Origin: Lachnospiraceae bacterium UBA7196 | GTDB lineage: Bacteria > Bacillota > Clostridia > Lachnospirales > Lachnospiraceae | Length of the DNA: 35,056 nt | Assembly (NCBI GenBank): GCA_002490835.1 | Contig: DKUU01000034.1 | Span: forward strand, 9,588-44,643 | Direction of reading: 5' to 3' | In this document: piece by piece, positions 16,930 through 24,002 of the stretch | How the letters are laid out: each line of letters starts with the position of its first letter | Position numbering within the stretch: the first letter of the stretch is position 1 | The notes under the pieces: model-generated | What the model was told of the DNA's origin: nothing | Database searches by the model: none | The model's input: the letters and a program-made list of their open reading frames with translations, nothing else | Position numbers and translations under genes: made by a program

Positions 16930-17853
16930 TTATCTTTTCAAGAGCGACTCCGCCTGCGTCATGATCTCCCGGATCATCTCCGCACAAGTCATCTCTTCTT
17001 TTACCATACCTGCGATCTGGCCTGCCATCAGCGTACCGTTCACGGTATCGCCCTCCACCACCGCCTTGCGCAGCGCGCCCAGCGTCAGATGCTCCAGCTC
17101 CTCAAACGGAGCGCCGGCCTTCTCCAGTTTTATGTATTCCCTCGTCATATTGTTGCGGATCTGACGGACCGGGTGACCATGCGTCATGCCCGTCACCTCG
17201 GAGTCGATATCCTTTGCCGCAAGAATCTTTTTCTTGTAATTCTCGTGTACAATGGATTCTTTCGCCACCACAAAACGGGTGCCCATCTGTACTGCTTCCG
17301 CGCCCAGCATCATTGCCGCCGCAAATCCTCTGCCATCCGCAATGCCGCCCGCCGCGATCACGGGAATGCTCACCGCATCCACTACCTGCGGCACAAGGGT
17401 CATTGTGGTCGCCGATCCGATATGACCTCCGGATTCCGTTCCTTCCGCGATCACCGCGTCAACGCCTGCCCGCTCCATCATCTTCGCCAGACCCACGCTC
17501 GCGACTACGGGCGCCACCTTGATGCCCGCCGCCTTCCAGTCGGCCAGATACTTGCCGGGATTGCCTGCGCCGGTCGTCACTACCTGCACGCCCTCCTCGA
17601 CGATCACTTTTGCGATCTCATCCGCTTCGGGATTCATCAGCATCACATTGACGCCAAAAGGCTTTTTCGTCAGCTCTTTCGTCTTCCGAATCTGTTCCCT
17701 GACAAAGGATGCCGGTGCGCCGCCCGCGCCGATGATACCGAGACCGCCGGCCTCAGATACCGCCGCCGCCAGATGATATTCGGCCACCCATGCCATACCG
17801 CCTTGGATGATCGGATATTCGATCCCCAAAAGCTCCGTAATCTTCGTTTTCAT
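16930..17853 (-). CDS. fabK: Enoyl-ACP reductase II (FMN-dependent)
   Basis: A 307-residue FMN TIM-barrel protein that performs the last step of each elongation cycle, reducing enoyl-ACP with NAD(P)H. FabK hallmarks are YPIIQGGMAWVAEYHLAAAVS, PFGVNVMLM, the catalytic-region His in AEGTESGGHIG and the phosphate-binding AAGGIADGRGFAAAMMLGAEAVQMGTRF. Length and position directly after acpP match FabK of streptococci and clostridia. No FabI or FabV is in the window, which would imply triclosan tolerance if this is the only enoyl reductase. AGAGG lies seven bases upstream of the ATG. Confidence 0.95.
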   Translation of the reverse strand: MKTKITELLGIEYPIIQGGMAWVAEYHLAAAVSEAGGLGIIGAGGAPASFVREQIRKTKELTKKPFGVNVMLMNPEADEIAKVIVEEGVQVVTTGAGNPGKYLADWKAAGIKVAPVVASVGLAKMMERAGVDAVIAEGTESGGHIGSATTMTLVPQVVDAVSIPVIAAGGIADGRGFAAAMMLGAEAVQMGTRFVVAKESIVHENYKKKILAAKDIDSEVTGMTHGHPVRQIRNNMTREYIKLEKAGAPFEELEHLTLGALRKAVVEGDTVNGTLMAGQIAGMVKEEMTCAEMIREIMTQAESLLKR

Positions 17854-17890
17854 GCAATAACCTCTAACTATCGTTTCGAATTTTTACAGC

Positions 17891-18124
17891 TTACGCCTCG
17901 ACGCCCTTGCTCTTCATATATTCTACCACAGCGCCGACGGTCGTGATCTGCTCCAAGTCCTCGGAAGGAATCTCTACGCCGTACTCCTCCTCGAAAGCCA
18001 TTACCAGCTCAAATAAATCCAAAGAATCCGCGCCCAGATCCTCCTTAAAAGAAGATTCCTCGGTGATCTCCACGCCGTCCAAGTTTAACTGCTCCTGAAT
18101 GATCTCGATAACTCTCTCTAACAT
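17891..18124 (-). CDS. acpP: Acyl carrier protein
   Basis: A 77-residue acidic protein carrying the growing acyl chain on a phosphopantetheine attached to Ser in the motif GADSLDLFELVMAFEEEYGVEIP. Length, charge and the four-helix pattern are those of AcpP. It is the first gene of the fab cluster. AAGGAG lies nine bases before the ATG. The promoter has near-consensus boxes with the FabT-like operator on the -10, so this is probably the main regulated entry point of the operon. Confidence 0.97.
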   Translation of the reverse strand: MLERVIEIIQEQLNLDGVEITEESSFKEDLGADSLDLFELVMAFEEEYGVEIPSEDLEQITTVGAVVEYMKSKGVEA

Positions 18125-18154
18125 TTCTCTGTTCTCCTTTTCGTCATATAAAAT

Positions 18155-18171
18155 AGTTTGACATTCAAAGT
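18155..18171 (-). promoter_or_regulatory. FabT-like operator upstream of acpP
   Basis: AGTTTGACATTCAAAGT has perfect TTTGA/TCAAA half-sites with a three-base centre and overlaps the -10 box of the acpP promoter. Repression by steric block is expected. The conserved stretch continues past the palindrome into a shared ACTATTT segment also found at fabD. Confidence 0.85.
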
Positions 18172-18197
18172 ATATGTCCTGCCCGGACGTTTGTCAA
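18169..18197 (-). promoter_or_regulatory. Promoter of acpP and the fab cluster
   Basis: On the minus strand, consensus TTGACA (18192-18197) is followed by 17 bases and TATACT (18169-18174). The FabT-like palindrome begins within the -10 box. A second TTGACA-like box occurs further upstream, near 18225, without a good -10. Confidence 0.85.
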
Positions 18198-18282
18198 TCC
18201 TATTTTTACGGATTCTTACTATTTTGTCAATCACTTTGCAATAAATATTGAAATTTTTAGGGCAAGAATTTGTTTTTCCCGC

Positions 18283-18313
18283 TTGACCTTGCCCCTGGGA
18301 CATAGCTTACGCT
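18283..18313 (+). promoter_or_regulatory. Possible MerR-type promoter of the ABC/MerR operon
   Basis: TTGACC (18283-18288) and TACGCT (18308-18313) are separated by 19 bases, the over-long spacing typical of promoters activated by MerR-family proteins. A 13-base near-palindrome, TGCCCCTGGGACA (18290-18302, one mismatch), sits between them. The -10 is weak and the tail resembles part of repeat B, so this is tentative. Confidence 0.35.
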
Positions 18314-18371
18314 ATCTGTGAAGCCTTTACAAAGTCATGGGGACAGCCTGCGCGGCAATGGGAAAACTGAT

Positions 18372-19328
18372 ATGAAACTGTTAAAACAGCTGATCCAATT
18401 ACACAAAATCCTTTTTATAGCGGCGGTCCTGCTCACTTTCCTGTCTGTCATTTTAAATCTATGCTGGAATGAATTTTTAGCGCGGCTGCTGGATTTTCTC
18501 GGAAATGCCGACCATTTTTCTTTTGAGAAGGAAACGGGTATCTTTTTTGCAATCGGCATATCGATCATTTTCGCCCACATGATCAGCGAGTTTGTTTCAT
18601 CGATTCTGTCCTCCTATACCTGCGAACTGTTTGCCCATGAACTGCGGATGGGATATGCCGGATTCTATCTGCAAAGCGACATACAAACGCTCTCAAGGCT
18701 GAATGTGGGAGAAGAACAGTCAGCCTTGCAGAATGAGTTAAAAGAGATCTCCGATTATCTGAGTGAAAATCTCTTTCCCCTGATAAAACAGTTTTGTGCA
18801 TTTGCAATCACCGTTCTCTTTTTGCTGTCTCAGAGTCTTAAATTGACTACGATTTCTATCGTCCCGGTAATCCCGCTGATCGTTTATTGTTCTTTCTCTA
18901 GCAAAATAATTAAAAATCATACGCAGCAATGTCAAAACAGCAGACAAAAAATCAACGGACTGGCAGATTTCATTTTAGAATTGTTTCCAATTATTCAAAT
19001 CTATGATGCCTGTCAACTCATCGGAGATTCCCTGATGGAAACTCTTTCTGAATGGGGAGAGGCAGCGATTAAAAAGGAAAGAATCACTGCCGGACTGATG
19101 TCTCTTTCGGGCGTGCTTTCCTTTGTCCCGCTTTTGTTATTGCTTGGCTTTGGCGGATCTATGGTGATCCATGGAGAAATCAGCATGGGGACATTTTATA
19201 TCTTTATCAATCTTTCGGGAAATGTTTCCGGCTTCCTGCAGAATATGCCGGGAATCTATGCCGCTTTCCGAAAATTTACCGCATCTGCTGACAGATTGGA
19301 GGAAAAATATGTTTCCATATGCAGTTGA
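18372..19328 (+). CDS. ABC exporter membrane subunit (type I fold), separate from its ATPase
   Basis: A 318-residue protein with about five or six transmembrane helices in the pattern of the membrane half of a type I exporter, for example LFIAAVLLTFLSVILNL, FFAIGISIIFAHMISEFV and ISIVPVIPLIVYCSF. It ends FRKFTASADRLEEKYVSICS, the point at which a fused exporter would enter its ATPase domain. Here the frame stops, and the ATPase begins 20 bases earlier in another frame. I chose 18372 because an earlier in-frame codon at 18318 lies at the presumed transcription start. The segment is AT-richer than the fab cluster beside it. The substrate is unknown. Confidence 0.85.
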   Translation: MKLLKQLIQLHKILFIAAVLLTFLSVILNLCWNEFLARLLDFLGNADHFSFEKETGIFFAIGISIIFAHMISEFVSSILSSYTCELFAHELRMGYAGFYLQSDIQTLSRLNVGEEQSALQNELKEISDYLSENLFPLIKQFCAFAITVLFLLSQSLKLTTISIVPVIPLIVYCSFSSKIIKNHTQQCQNSRQKINGLADFILELFPIIQIYDACQLIGDSLMETLSEWGEAAIKKERITAGLMSLSGVLSFVPLLLLLGFGGSMVIHGEISMGTFYIFINLSGNVSGFLQNMPGIYAAFRKFTASADRLEEKYVSICS

Positions 19329-19962
19329 CTTAGAAAATATTTCTTTTTCTTATGGGAATCATATGGTGTTAAATAATTTATCTCTCAGGGCCAAACCCGG
19401 TGAACACATCGGTATCGTCGGAGACAGCGGATGCGGCAAAAGTACGCTGCTTAAAATCCTTGCGGGTCTTTATGCGCCTGATCAAGGCCCGGCAATCATA
19501 GCGGGTGAACATATCCTTGAGAAGATTAGAAAACAGGTATCGCTTGTGATGCAAAACAACAGCCTTTTTCCATTATCCATAAGAGATAATATCACCTGCG
19601 GTCATCCTATATCAGATGAAACGGTATGGAAAGCCTGTCAGAACGCAAGTCTTACGGAATGGATCAAGGATCTTCCGAACGGTCTGGACACCAATGTCGG
19701 CGAACGGGGAAATCAGGTATCAGGCGGGCAGGCACAGAGAATCCAAATCGCCAGAGCGCTTTGCAAGGATGCTCCCGTCATTTTGCTGGATGAGCCAATC
19801 TCGGCTCTGGATCAGGATACCGGGCATTCCGTTTTGGATGCCTTGCGTAAATTGACAGGGGGTAAGACCGTGATCCATGTGACCCATCATCAGGAGACTT
19901 TGGACGACAGTTATACCATCTATCGCATGGAAGGAGGCAGGATCATCCGTGTATGCTCTTAG
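19309..19962 (+). CDS. ABC exporter ATPase subunit
   Basis: A 217-residue nucleotide-binding domain with Walker A GDSGCGKST, Q-loop VMQNN, signature VSGGQAQR, Walker B VILLDEPISALD and H-loop VTHH. The sequence from VDLENISFSYGN onward corresponds to the ATPase half of exporters such as MsbA-like or lantibiotic transporters. The ATG at 19309 has GGAGG six bases upstream, inside the preceding gene. The two genes overlap by 20 bases in different frames, so this is either a real split with coupled translation or a frameshifted fusion. The stop lies in the first copy of a 31-base direct repeat. Confidence 0.88.
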   Translation: MFPYAVDLENISFSYGNHMVLNNLSLRAKPGEHIGIVGDSGCGKSTLLKILAGLYAPDQGPAIIAGEHILEKIRKQVSLVMQNNSLFPLSIRDNITCGHPISDETVWKACQNASLTEWIKDLPNGLDTNVGERGNQVSGGQAQRIQIARALCKDAPVILLDEPISALDQDTGHSVLDALRKLTGGKTVIHVTHHQETLDDSYTIYRMEGGRIIRVCS

Positions 19963-20030
19963 AACGCCATGACTTGAAAGAGTTCTCCACGTCAAAATAA
20001 GGCAGGATCATCCGTGTATGCTCTTAGAAC
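19935..20030 (+). repeat. 31-base direct repeat flanking a 34-base insert
   Basis: Bases 19935-19965 are repeated exactly at 20000-20030, with 34 unrelated bases between (19966-19999). The first copy ends the ATPase gene and the second holds the GTG start of the next membrane subunit. Removing one copy and the insert would give an overlapping stop/start between the two genes. Confidence 0.85.
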
Positions 20031-20997
20031 CCTGCTCCAAAAAATGGGCGTTTGGCGCAAATACCTGTTCTTACTTCTGTTACGATCGCCGTTCGATGCT
20101 CTCATGACCTGCCTGTGCGCAAATTTAATGAAATCCGTTTTTGGTTATCTGGAAAGGAATGATGCCGACGCACTTTTGAAACACTGTGTCATATACGGCT
20201 TGCTATGCGCAGCGCTGTTTGTCTATAATGGAACCATATGGACCAAATACGCGGCATTTTCCGCAAAAGCAGAAATCCTTCTCCAAAAAAAGATGTTTGA
20301 AAAGATTTTAAGTATGCCGCTTCAGCGGATAGACAGCCGTTTCAGCGGTGAATGGATGACAAGGCTAAACAGTGATATCCAGGCAGCTTTTACCATGATG
20401 AACGGTCCGTTAAATGTGCCCCATCTGATTGTCGCAGTCATAAATATTACATTGTCCTGCTATTTGATGCAAAAAAGCAGTCTACTTTTTCTGGGGATCA
20501 CATGGATATTCGCGATCCCGCCATTTATGATAAATGATCGGATCGTGCTGAAAACGATTCCCAAATTAAAGGAAGAATCGCAAAAAGCCTTGGCTGAGAA
20601 TACTTCCGCTATCAAGCCCTTACTGACTGACGCAGACACCATCCTGTTATATGATGCCCAGGAATTAATGATGCGAAACTGTGCCGAAACCAGCAGAAAC
20701 CTCATGAAAATCAATATGAAAACGCATATCAGAAAAGCAATCAGCGACGCGGGCATGTGTTTCTTCGGAATCAGCGGCTATCTTATGATCCTGTTGATCG
20801 GATACCAATTTATTTATCTTGGAAGCATGACATTTTCGGATGTCGTTTACTGCTTTCAGGTCAGAGGTTCCATTTTAACGGGTGCGCTGATGCTCATGAC
20901 CAGCTTAAACAACCTGAAATCAAACGGCGTCTGTGTAAACAGGATCCTTGAAACATTAAATGAAAAAACTTTCGGATGTGGAGAAGAAAAAATATGA
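20014..20997 (+). CDS. Second ABC exporter membrane subunit, lacking an ATPase domain
   Basis: A 327-residue protein with the membrane-domain pattern of a type I exporter: helices in YLFLLLLRSPFDALMTCLCANL, CVIYGLLCAALFVYNG, LNVPHLIVAVINITLSCYLM and MCFFGISGYLMILLIGYQFIY. The intracellular segment MFEKILSMPLQRIDSRFSGEWMTRLNSDI is typical. It ends CVNRILETLNEKTFGCGEEKI, where an ATPase domain would normally follow; none does. The GTG start lies in the second copy of the direct repeat with a poor ribosome site; ATG at 20044 is an alternative. The stop overlaps the MerR start (ATGA). With the upstream genes it would form an exporter of two membrane subunits and one ATPase type. Confidence 0.8.
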   Translation: MYALRTLLQKMGVWRKYLFLLLLRSPFDALMTCLCANLMKSVFGYLERNDADALLKHCVIYGLLCAALFVYNGTIWTKYAAFSAKAEILLQKKMFEKILSMPLQRIDSRFSGEWMTRLNSDIQAAFTMMNGPLNVPHLIVAVINITLSCYLMQKSSLLFLGITWIFAIPPFMINDRIVLKTIPKLKEESQKALAENTSAIKPLLTDADTILLYDAQELMMRNCAETSRNLMKINMKTHIRKAISDAGMCFFGISGYLMILLIGYQFIYLGSMTFSDVVYCFQVRGSILTGALMLMTSLNNLKSNGVCVNRILETLNEKTFGCGEEKI

Positions 20998-21464
20998 AAA
21001 ATGACCTTATGCTGATTGGAGAAATTGCAGACTTTTTTGGCGTTTCCAGAAAAGCAATGCGCTTATATGAAAAGAAAGGCATTATTAAGCCGGTGAAAAC
21101 AGACGCCGCCAACGGATATCGCTATTATTCAGCCGATCAGGTACAACAGTTAAACGCACTGTTGGAATTAAAAGCATTGGGGTTTTCTCTTGATGAAATC
21201 AAACTGATCATTGATGGGAAAACGGCAAAAGCGCCTCTTTTAGAAATGCTGGAAAAAAAGCGGAAGGCTTGGCTGGAGACCATGAACAGCGCCAAATACA
21301 AAGAAGAATGTCTCTGCGAGATCATGAAAAATATACAGGATTCCCGCGCAGCACAAAAACTTACGGAAATGACGGAAGAAGAACGTGCATGGCTGTTGGT
21401 AAAGATGGTATGCCTTGAAGACGTGAGAGCGCAAAAAGCGTTAAGTGAAGCGCTGTGGTTATGA
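20994..21464 (+). CDS. MerR-family transcriptional regulator
   Basis: A 156-residue regulator. The N-terminal winged helix reads LMLIGEIADFFGVSRKAMRLYEKKGIIKP, then NGYRYYSADQVQQLNALLELKALGFSLDEIKLII, the standard MerR DNA-binding region (about residues 1-75). A helix (about 80-115) for dimerisation and a short C-terminal region follow. The effector part has no CXC or CX2C metal motif, so an organic or peptide inducer is likelier. The start at 20994 overlaps the preceding stop (ATGA) and has GGAGAAG upstream. It probably controls the ABC genes, whose promoter has an unusual 19-base spacer. Confidence 0.9.
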   Translation: MKNDLMLIGEIADFFGVSRKAMRLYEKKGIIKPVKTDAANGYRYYSADQVQQLNALLELKALGFSLDEIKLIIDGKTAKAPLLEMLEKKRKAWLETMNSAKYKEECLCEIMKNIQDSRAAQKLTEMTEEERAWLLVKMVCLEDVRAQKALSEALWL

Positions 21465-21507
21465 TTTGCCTGCATTGATATTCTCCCGAAATACACATTT
21501 GACTCGC

Positions 21508-22350
21508 CTATGAACTGTGTATAACGGCATAAATCTCCCTTTTGGGCACGCCGCGGTCCTTGGCCACCTGCTTCATGGCCGCCTTTTCGTCCATACCGTC
21601 CTTTTGATAAAACGCCATATGCTCCTCTATGCTCATGCTCTGCCAAGCAGCCTGCCGCTCCTCCTTTTTCTGCCGCAGGCTCTTGCCTTCCACCACCAGC
21701 ACATACTCTCCGCGCGCCTCCTCGTCCTCATAGCGGAAGACGGCCTCTTTCAAAGTCGTAGGAAGCACCGTTTCAAACTTTTTCGTCAATTCCCTGCAAA
21801 GCGTGATCCTGCGCTCGCCAAGTGCCTCATATAATTCCTGCAATGTGCGCAGAAGATGATGGGGCGCTTCATAGAGGATGATGGTGCGTGACTCTTCCTT
21901 CAGCTCCGCAAGCACCTCCTCCTTCTCCTTCTTATCAGCCGGGAGAAACCCCTCAAAACAAAAACGTCTGGTGGACAGCCCAGAAAGCGTCAGGGCCGTG
22001 ATGCAGGCCGCCGGACCCGGCAGGGAAGTAACCGGAATGCCTGCTTCCTGACATTTTATAACCAAGACTTCCCCCGGATCGGAGATCGCGGGTGTTCCCG
22101 CATCCGTGATAAGCGCTACGTCCTTCCCCTCGCGCATCTGTCCCACAAGGTAGTCCGCCTTCTCTACTTTATTATATTCGTGGTAGCTCGTCATAGCAGT
22201 CCTGATCCCGAAATGGGTGAGGAGCTTCAAGCTGTTGCGCGTGTCCTCAGCCGCGATCAGATCGACACTCTCAAGGGTCTTTCTCACACGCGGCGTCATA
22301 TCCCCCAGATTGCCGATGGGCGTTGCGCACAAATATAACATTCCCGACAT
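21508..22350 (-). CDS. rsmI: 16S rRNA (cytidine(1402)-2'-O)-methyltransferase
   Basis: A 280-residue SAM-dependent methyltransferase of the tetrapyrrole-methylase fold that modifies C1402 in the ribosomal P site. The N-terminal LYLCATPIGNLGDMTPRVRKTL and AAEDTRNSLKLLTHFGI and the central DAGTPAISDPGEVLV are signature stretches. The C-terminal KDRGVPKREIYAVI belongs to the normal RsmI tail. AAGGAGA lies seven bases upstream of the ATG. In Bacillus the orthologue (yabC/rsmI) also ends the holB-ricT-trmN6 cluster, as here, except that a DUF4015 gene intervenes. Confidence 0.95.
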   Translation of the reverse strand: MSGMLYLCATPIGNLGDMTPRVRKTLESVDLIAAEDTRNSLKLLTHFGIRTAMTSYHEYNKVEKADYLVGQMREGKDVALITDAGTPAISDPGEVLVIKCQEAGIPVTSLPGPAACITALTLSGLSTRRFCFEGFLPADKKEKEEVLAELKEESRTIILYEAPHHLLRTLQELYEALGERRITLCRELTKKFETVLPTTLKEAVFRYEDEEARGEYVLVVEGKSLRQKKEERQAAWQSMSIEEHMAFYQKDGMDEKAAMKQVAKDRGVPKREIYAVIHSS

Positions 22351-22371
22351 TCTTTGCTCTCCTTGTACCTT

Positions 22372-23883
22372 CTATTGCTCCGCCCGACCCGAAGGCGCTG
22401 CCTCCGTATCCATATCCGCCGGCTGCGTAACTGCTCCCGTTCCCGTATCCGCTTGGGCTTCTGCATCCACATTGGCTGCTTCAGCTTCCTTATCTGCATC
22501 CACATTCACCGCTTCAGCATCTTCCCCCGCTACCGTGTCTGTCTCCGCTTCCTCATCTGCGCCAAGCAGCGAGTCCGGCTGATAATTGACAGCCGCATTC
22601 CAGAGGATCCACTCCTCATAACCCGCATCGTAAACGGCCTTGATCTGCTCCCTGATCTGCTGCGGTCCGTAACTGATATGCCCCCGGATCCAACCGGCGG
22701 TAAAGCTCTGCAGCCACAATCGCACATGGGCGCGTTTCTCCTCAGGCACCGCCTCCAGTTCCCGTGCGGAAGAAGCGGCGGCGGCATAAACCGTCGCATA
22801 AGGATCCGCATCAGGCACGTCAAGCCCGTATGCGCCATTATGGTAATGCGACGGATACACCATCGGACAGATATAATCAAGATGTTCCGCCATGACGGCA
22901 TACTCCTGTCCGACGATCTTCTGATCCGTTTTATTGTCGATCACCGTGCCAAATACATCCGCGGCTACATACACGCCCTGAGGCGCCAGCTTCTCATAGA
23001 GATATTCCGTAAATTCGGTAATGATCTCCACCCGGTCCGTTTTAGCCGCCTCCGGCCCGTAATCCACCTCCTCTTCTCCTACATCAGTGGAAAACCGGAT
23101 ATAATCAAACTGTACTTCGTCAAAGCCATCAGCTGCCGCTTGTGAAGCAACCTCCGCCAGATAATCCCAGACCTCCCGCTCATATGGATTGATCCATGCC
23201 ATGCCGTTTTGATCGCGGAAAATCTCCCCATCCTTCGTATGTAACGCCCACTCCGGCTTTTTCTCCGCCAGATAAGGATCACGAAACGCCACGATTCTGG
23301 CGATCAGATAAATATTCTTTTCTTTACATCTTTCTACAAGCGCTTCGATGTCCGGAATATAACGGATCGATGCCTCCAATTCCTGCACCGGGGCGGACTG
23401 CATTTTATAAGTTACCTTGCCCTCGTCATTCTTGACGTCAATCACCATAGCGTTTAATTCTGTGCTGTCTACCAAATCGATCAGCTCGTCCATCTTGTCG
23501 ATACCCGCCACCGGGCCGCTGACATAGATGCCCTTAACTTTGACCGGCTCCGGACGCGGGATCTGCTCCCCGTTATCGTTTTCTGTGTCTTCGGCTTCCG
23601 CACCCGATAACGCATTATCTGATATATTTTTCTGCTGCGACTGTTCAGCCTCAGCCGATATGTCCGCTCTGTCTTTCTGTGCCGCGTCCGCTTCGGCTGA
23701 TATTTCTGCTATGGCATCCTGCGACGCGTCCGTCTCGGCCGATATTTCCGTCATGGTCTCCTGTGCCGTATCGCCGCAGCCGAAGTTCAGAATGCAGATG
23801 ACTGATAAAATAAGAATCCTGCACGGCCATTTTTTGATACGGTTATTTCGATCCCCATGCTTCCTTATGTCAAATCCATACAT
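22372..23883 (-). CDS. DUF4015 putative glycoside hydrolase-like envelope protein
   Basis: A protein of about 503 residues. A hydrophobic segment near residues 22-35 followed by GC suggests a signal peptide; the lipobox-like LNFGC is imperfect. Then come three 14-residue repeats of the AEISAEADA type, an acidic linker and, from about residue 120 to 420, a TIM-barrel-like domain with KGIYVSGPVAGIDKMDELI, MVIDVKNDEG, GFDEVQFDYIRFSTD and YICPMVYPSHYHNG, matching DUF4015. Relatives are thought to bind or cleave polysaccharide, without a defined substrate. The C-terminal 70 residues are acidic and low complexity (Ala/Glu/Asp). I prefer the ATG at 23883, which has an AAGAAGAGGG site, over 23910. 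Confidence 0.8.
   Translation of the reverse strand: MYGFDIRKHGDRNNRIKKWPCRILILSVICILNFGCGDTAQETMTEISAETDASQDAIAEISAEADAAQKDRADISAEAEQSQQKNISDNALSGAEAEDTENDNGEQIPRPEPVKVKGIYVSGPVAGIDKMDELIDLVDSTELNAMVIDVKNDEGKVTYKMQSAPVQELEASIRYIPDIEALVERCKEKNIYLIARIVAFRDPYLAEKKPEWALHTKDGEIFRDQNGMAWINPYEREVWDYLAEVASQAAADGFDEVQFDYIRFSTDVGEEEVDYGPEAAKTDRVEIITEFTEYLYEKLAPQGVYVAADVFGTVIDNKTDQKIVGQEYAVMAEHLDYICPMVYPSHYHNGAYGLDVPDADPYATVYAAAASSARELEAVPEEKRAHVRLWLQSFTAGWIRGHISYGPQQIREQIKAVYDAGYEEWILWNAAVNYQPDSLLGADEEAETDTVAGEDAEAVNVDADKEAEAANVDAEAQADTGTGAVTQPADMDTEAAPSGRAEQ
23642..23767 (-). repeat. Three tandem 42-bp coding repeats
   Basis: Units at 23642-23683, 23684-23725 and 23726-23767 encode 14-residue repeats in the N-terminal linker of the DUF4015 protein. 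The last two are close copies and the first is more divergent. Whole-codon unit length means copy number can change without frameshift. Confidence 0.75.
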
Positions 23884-24002
23884 GATTCGAACCCTCTTCT
23901 TTCGTACCATATGCCTGCCCTACGCCCGTTCAGTCTCCAATGTTCCGGACAGACATAAGCCGTCGCCTGAAAACAAAGGCCCCGCTTCAGCCGCTGAATT
24001 TC

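Noticed and set aside
18302..18314. Possible third copy of repeat B
   Set aside because: Only about ten bases of the tail are shared and the diagnostic hairpin is missing.
18318..18371. Longer start for the first ABC membrane subunit
   Set aside because: It lies at the presumed transcription start and adds residues unlike exporter N-termini.
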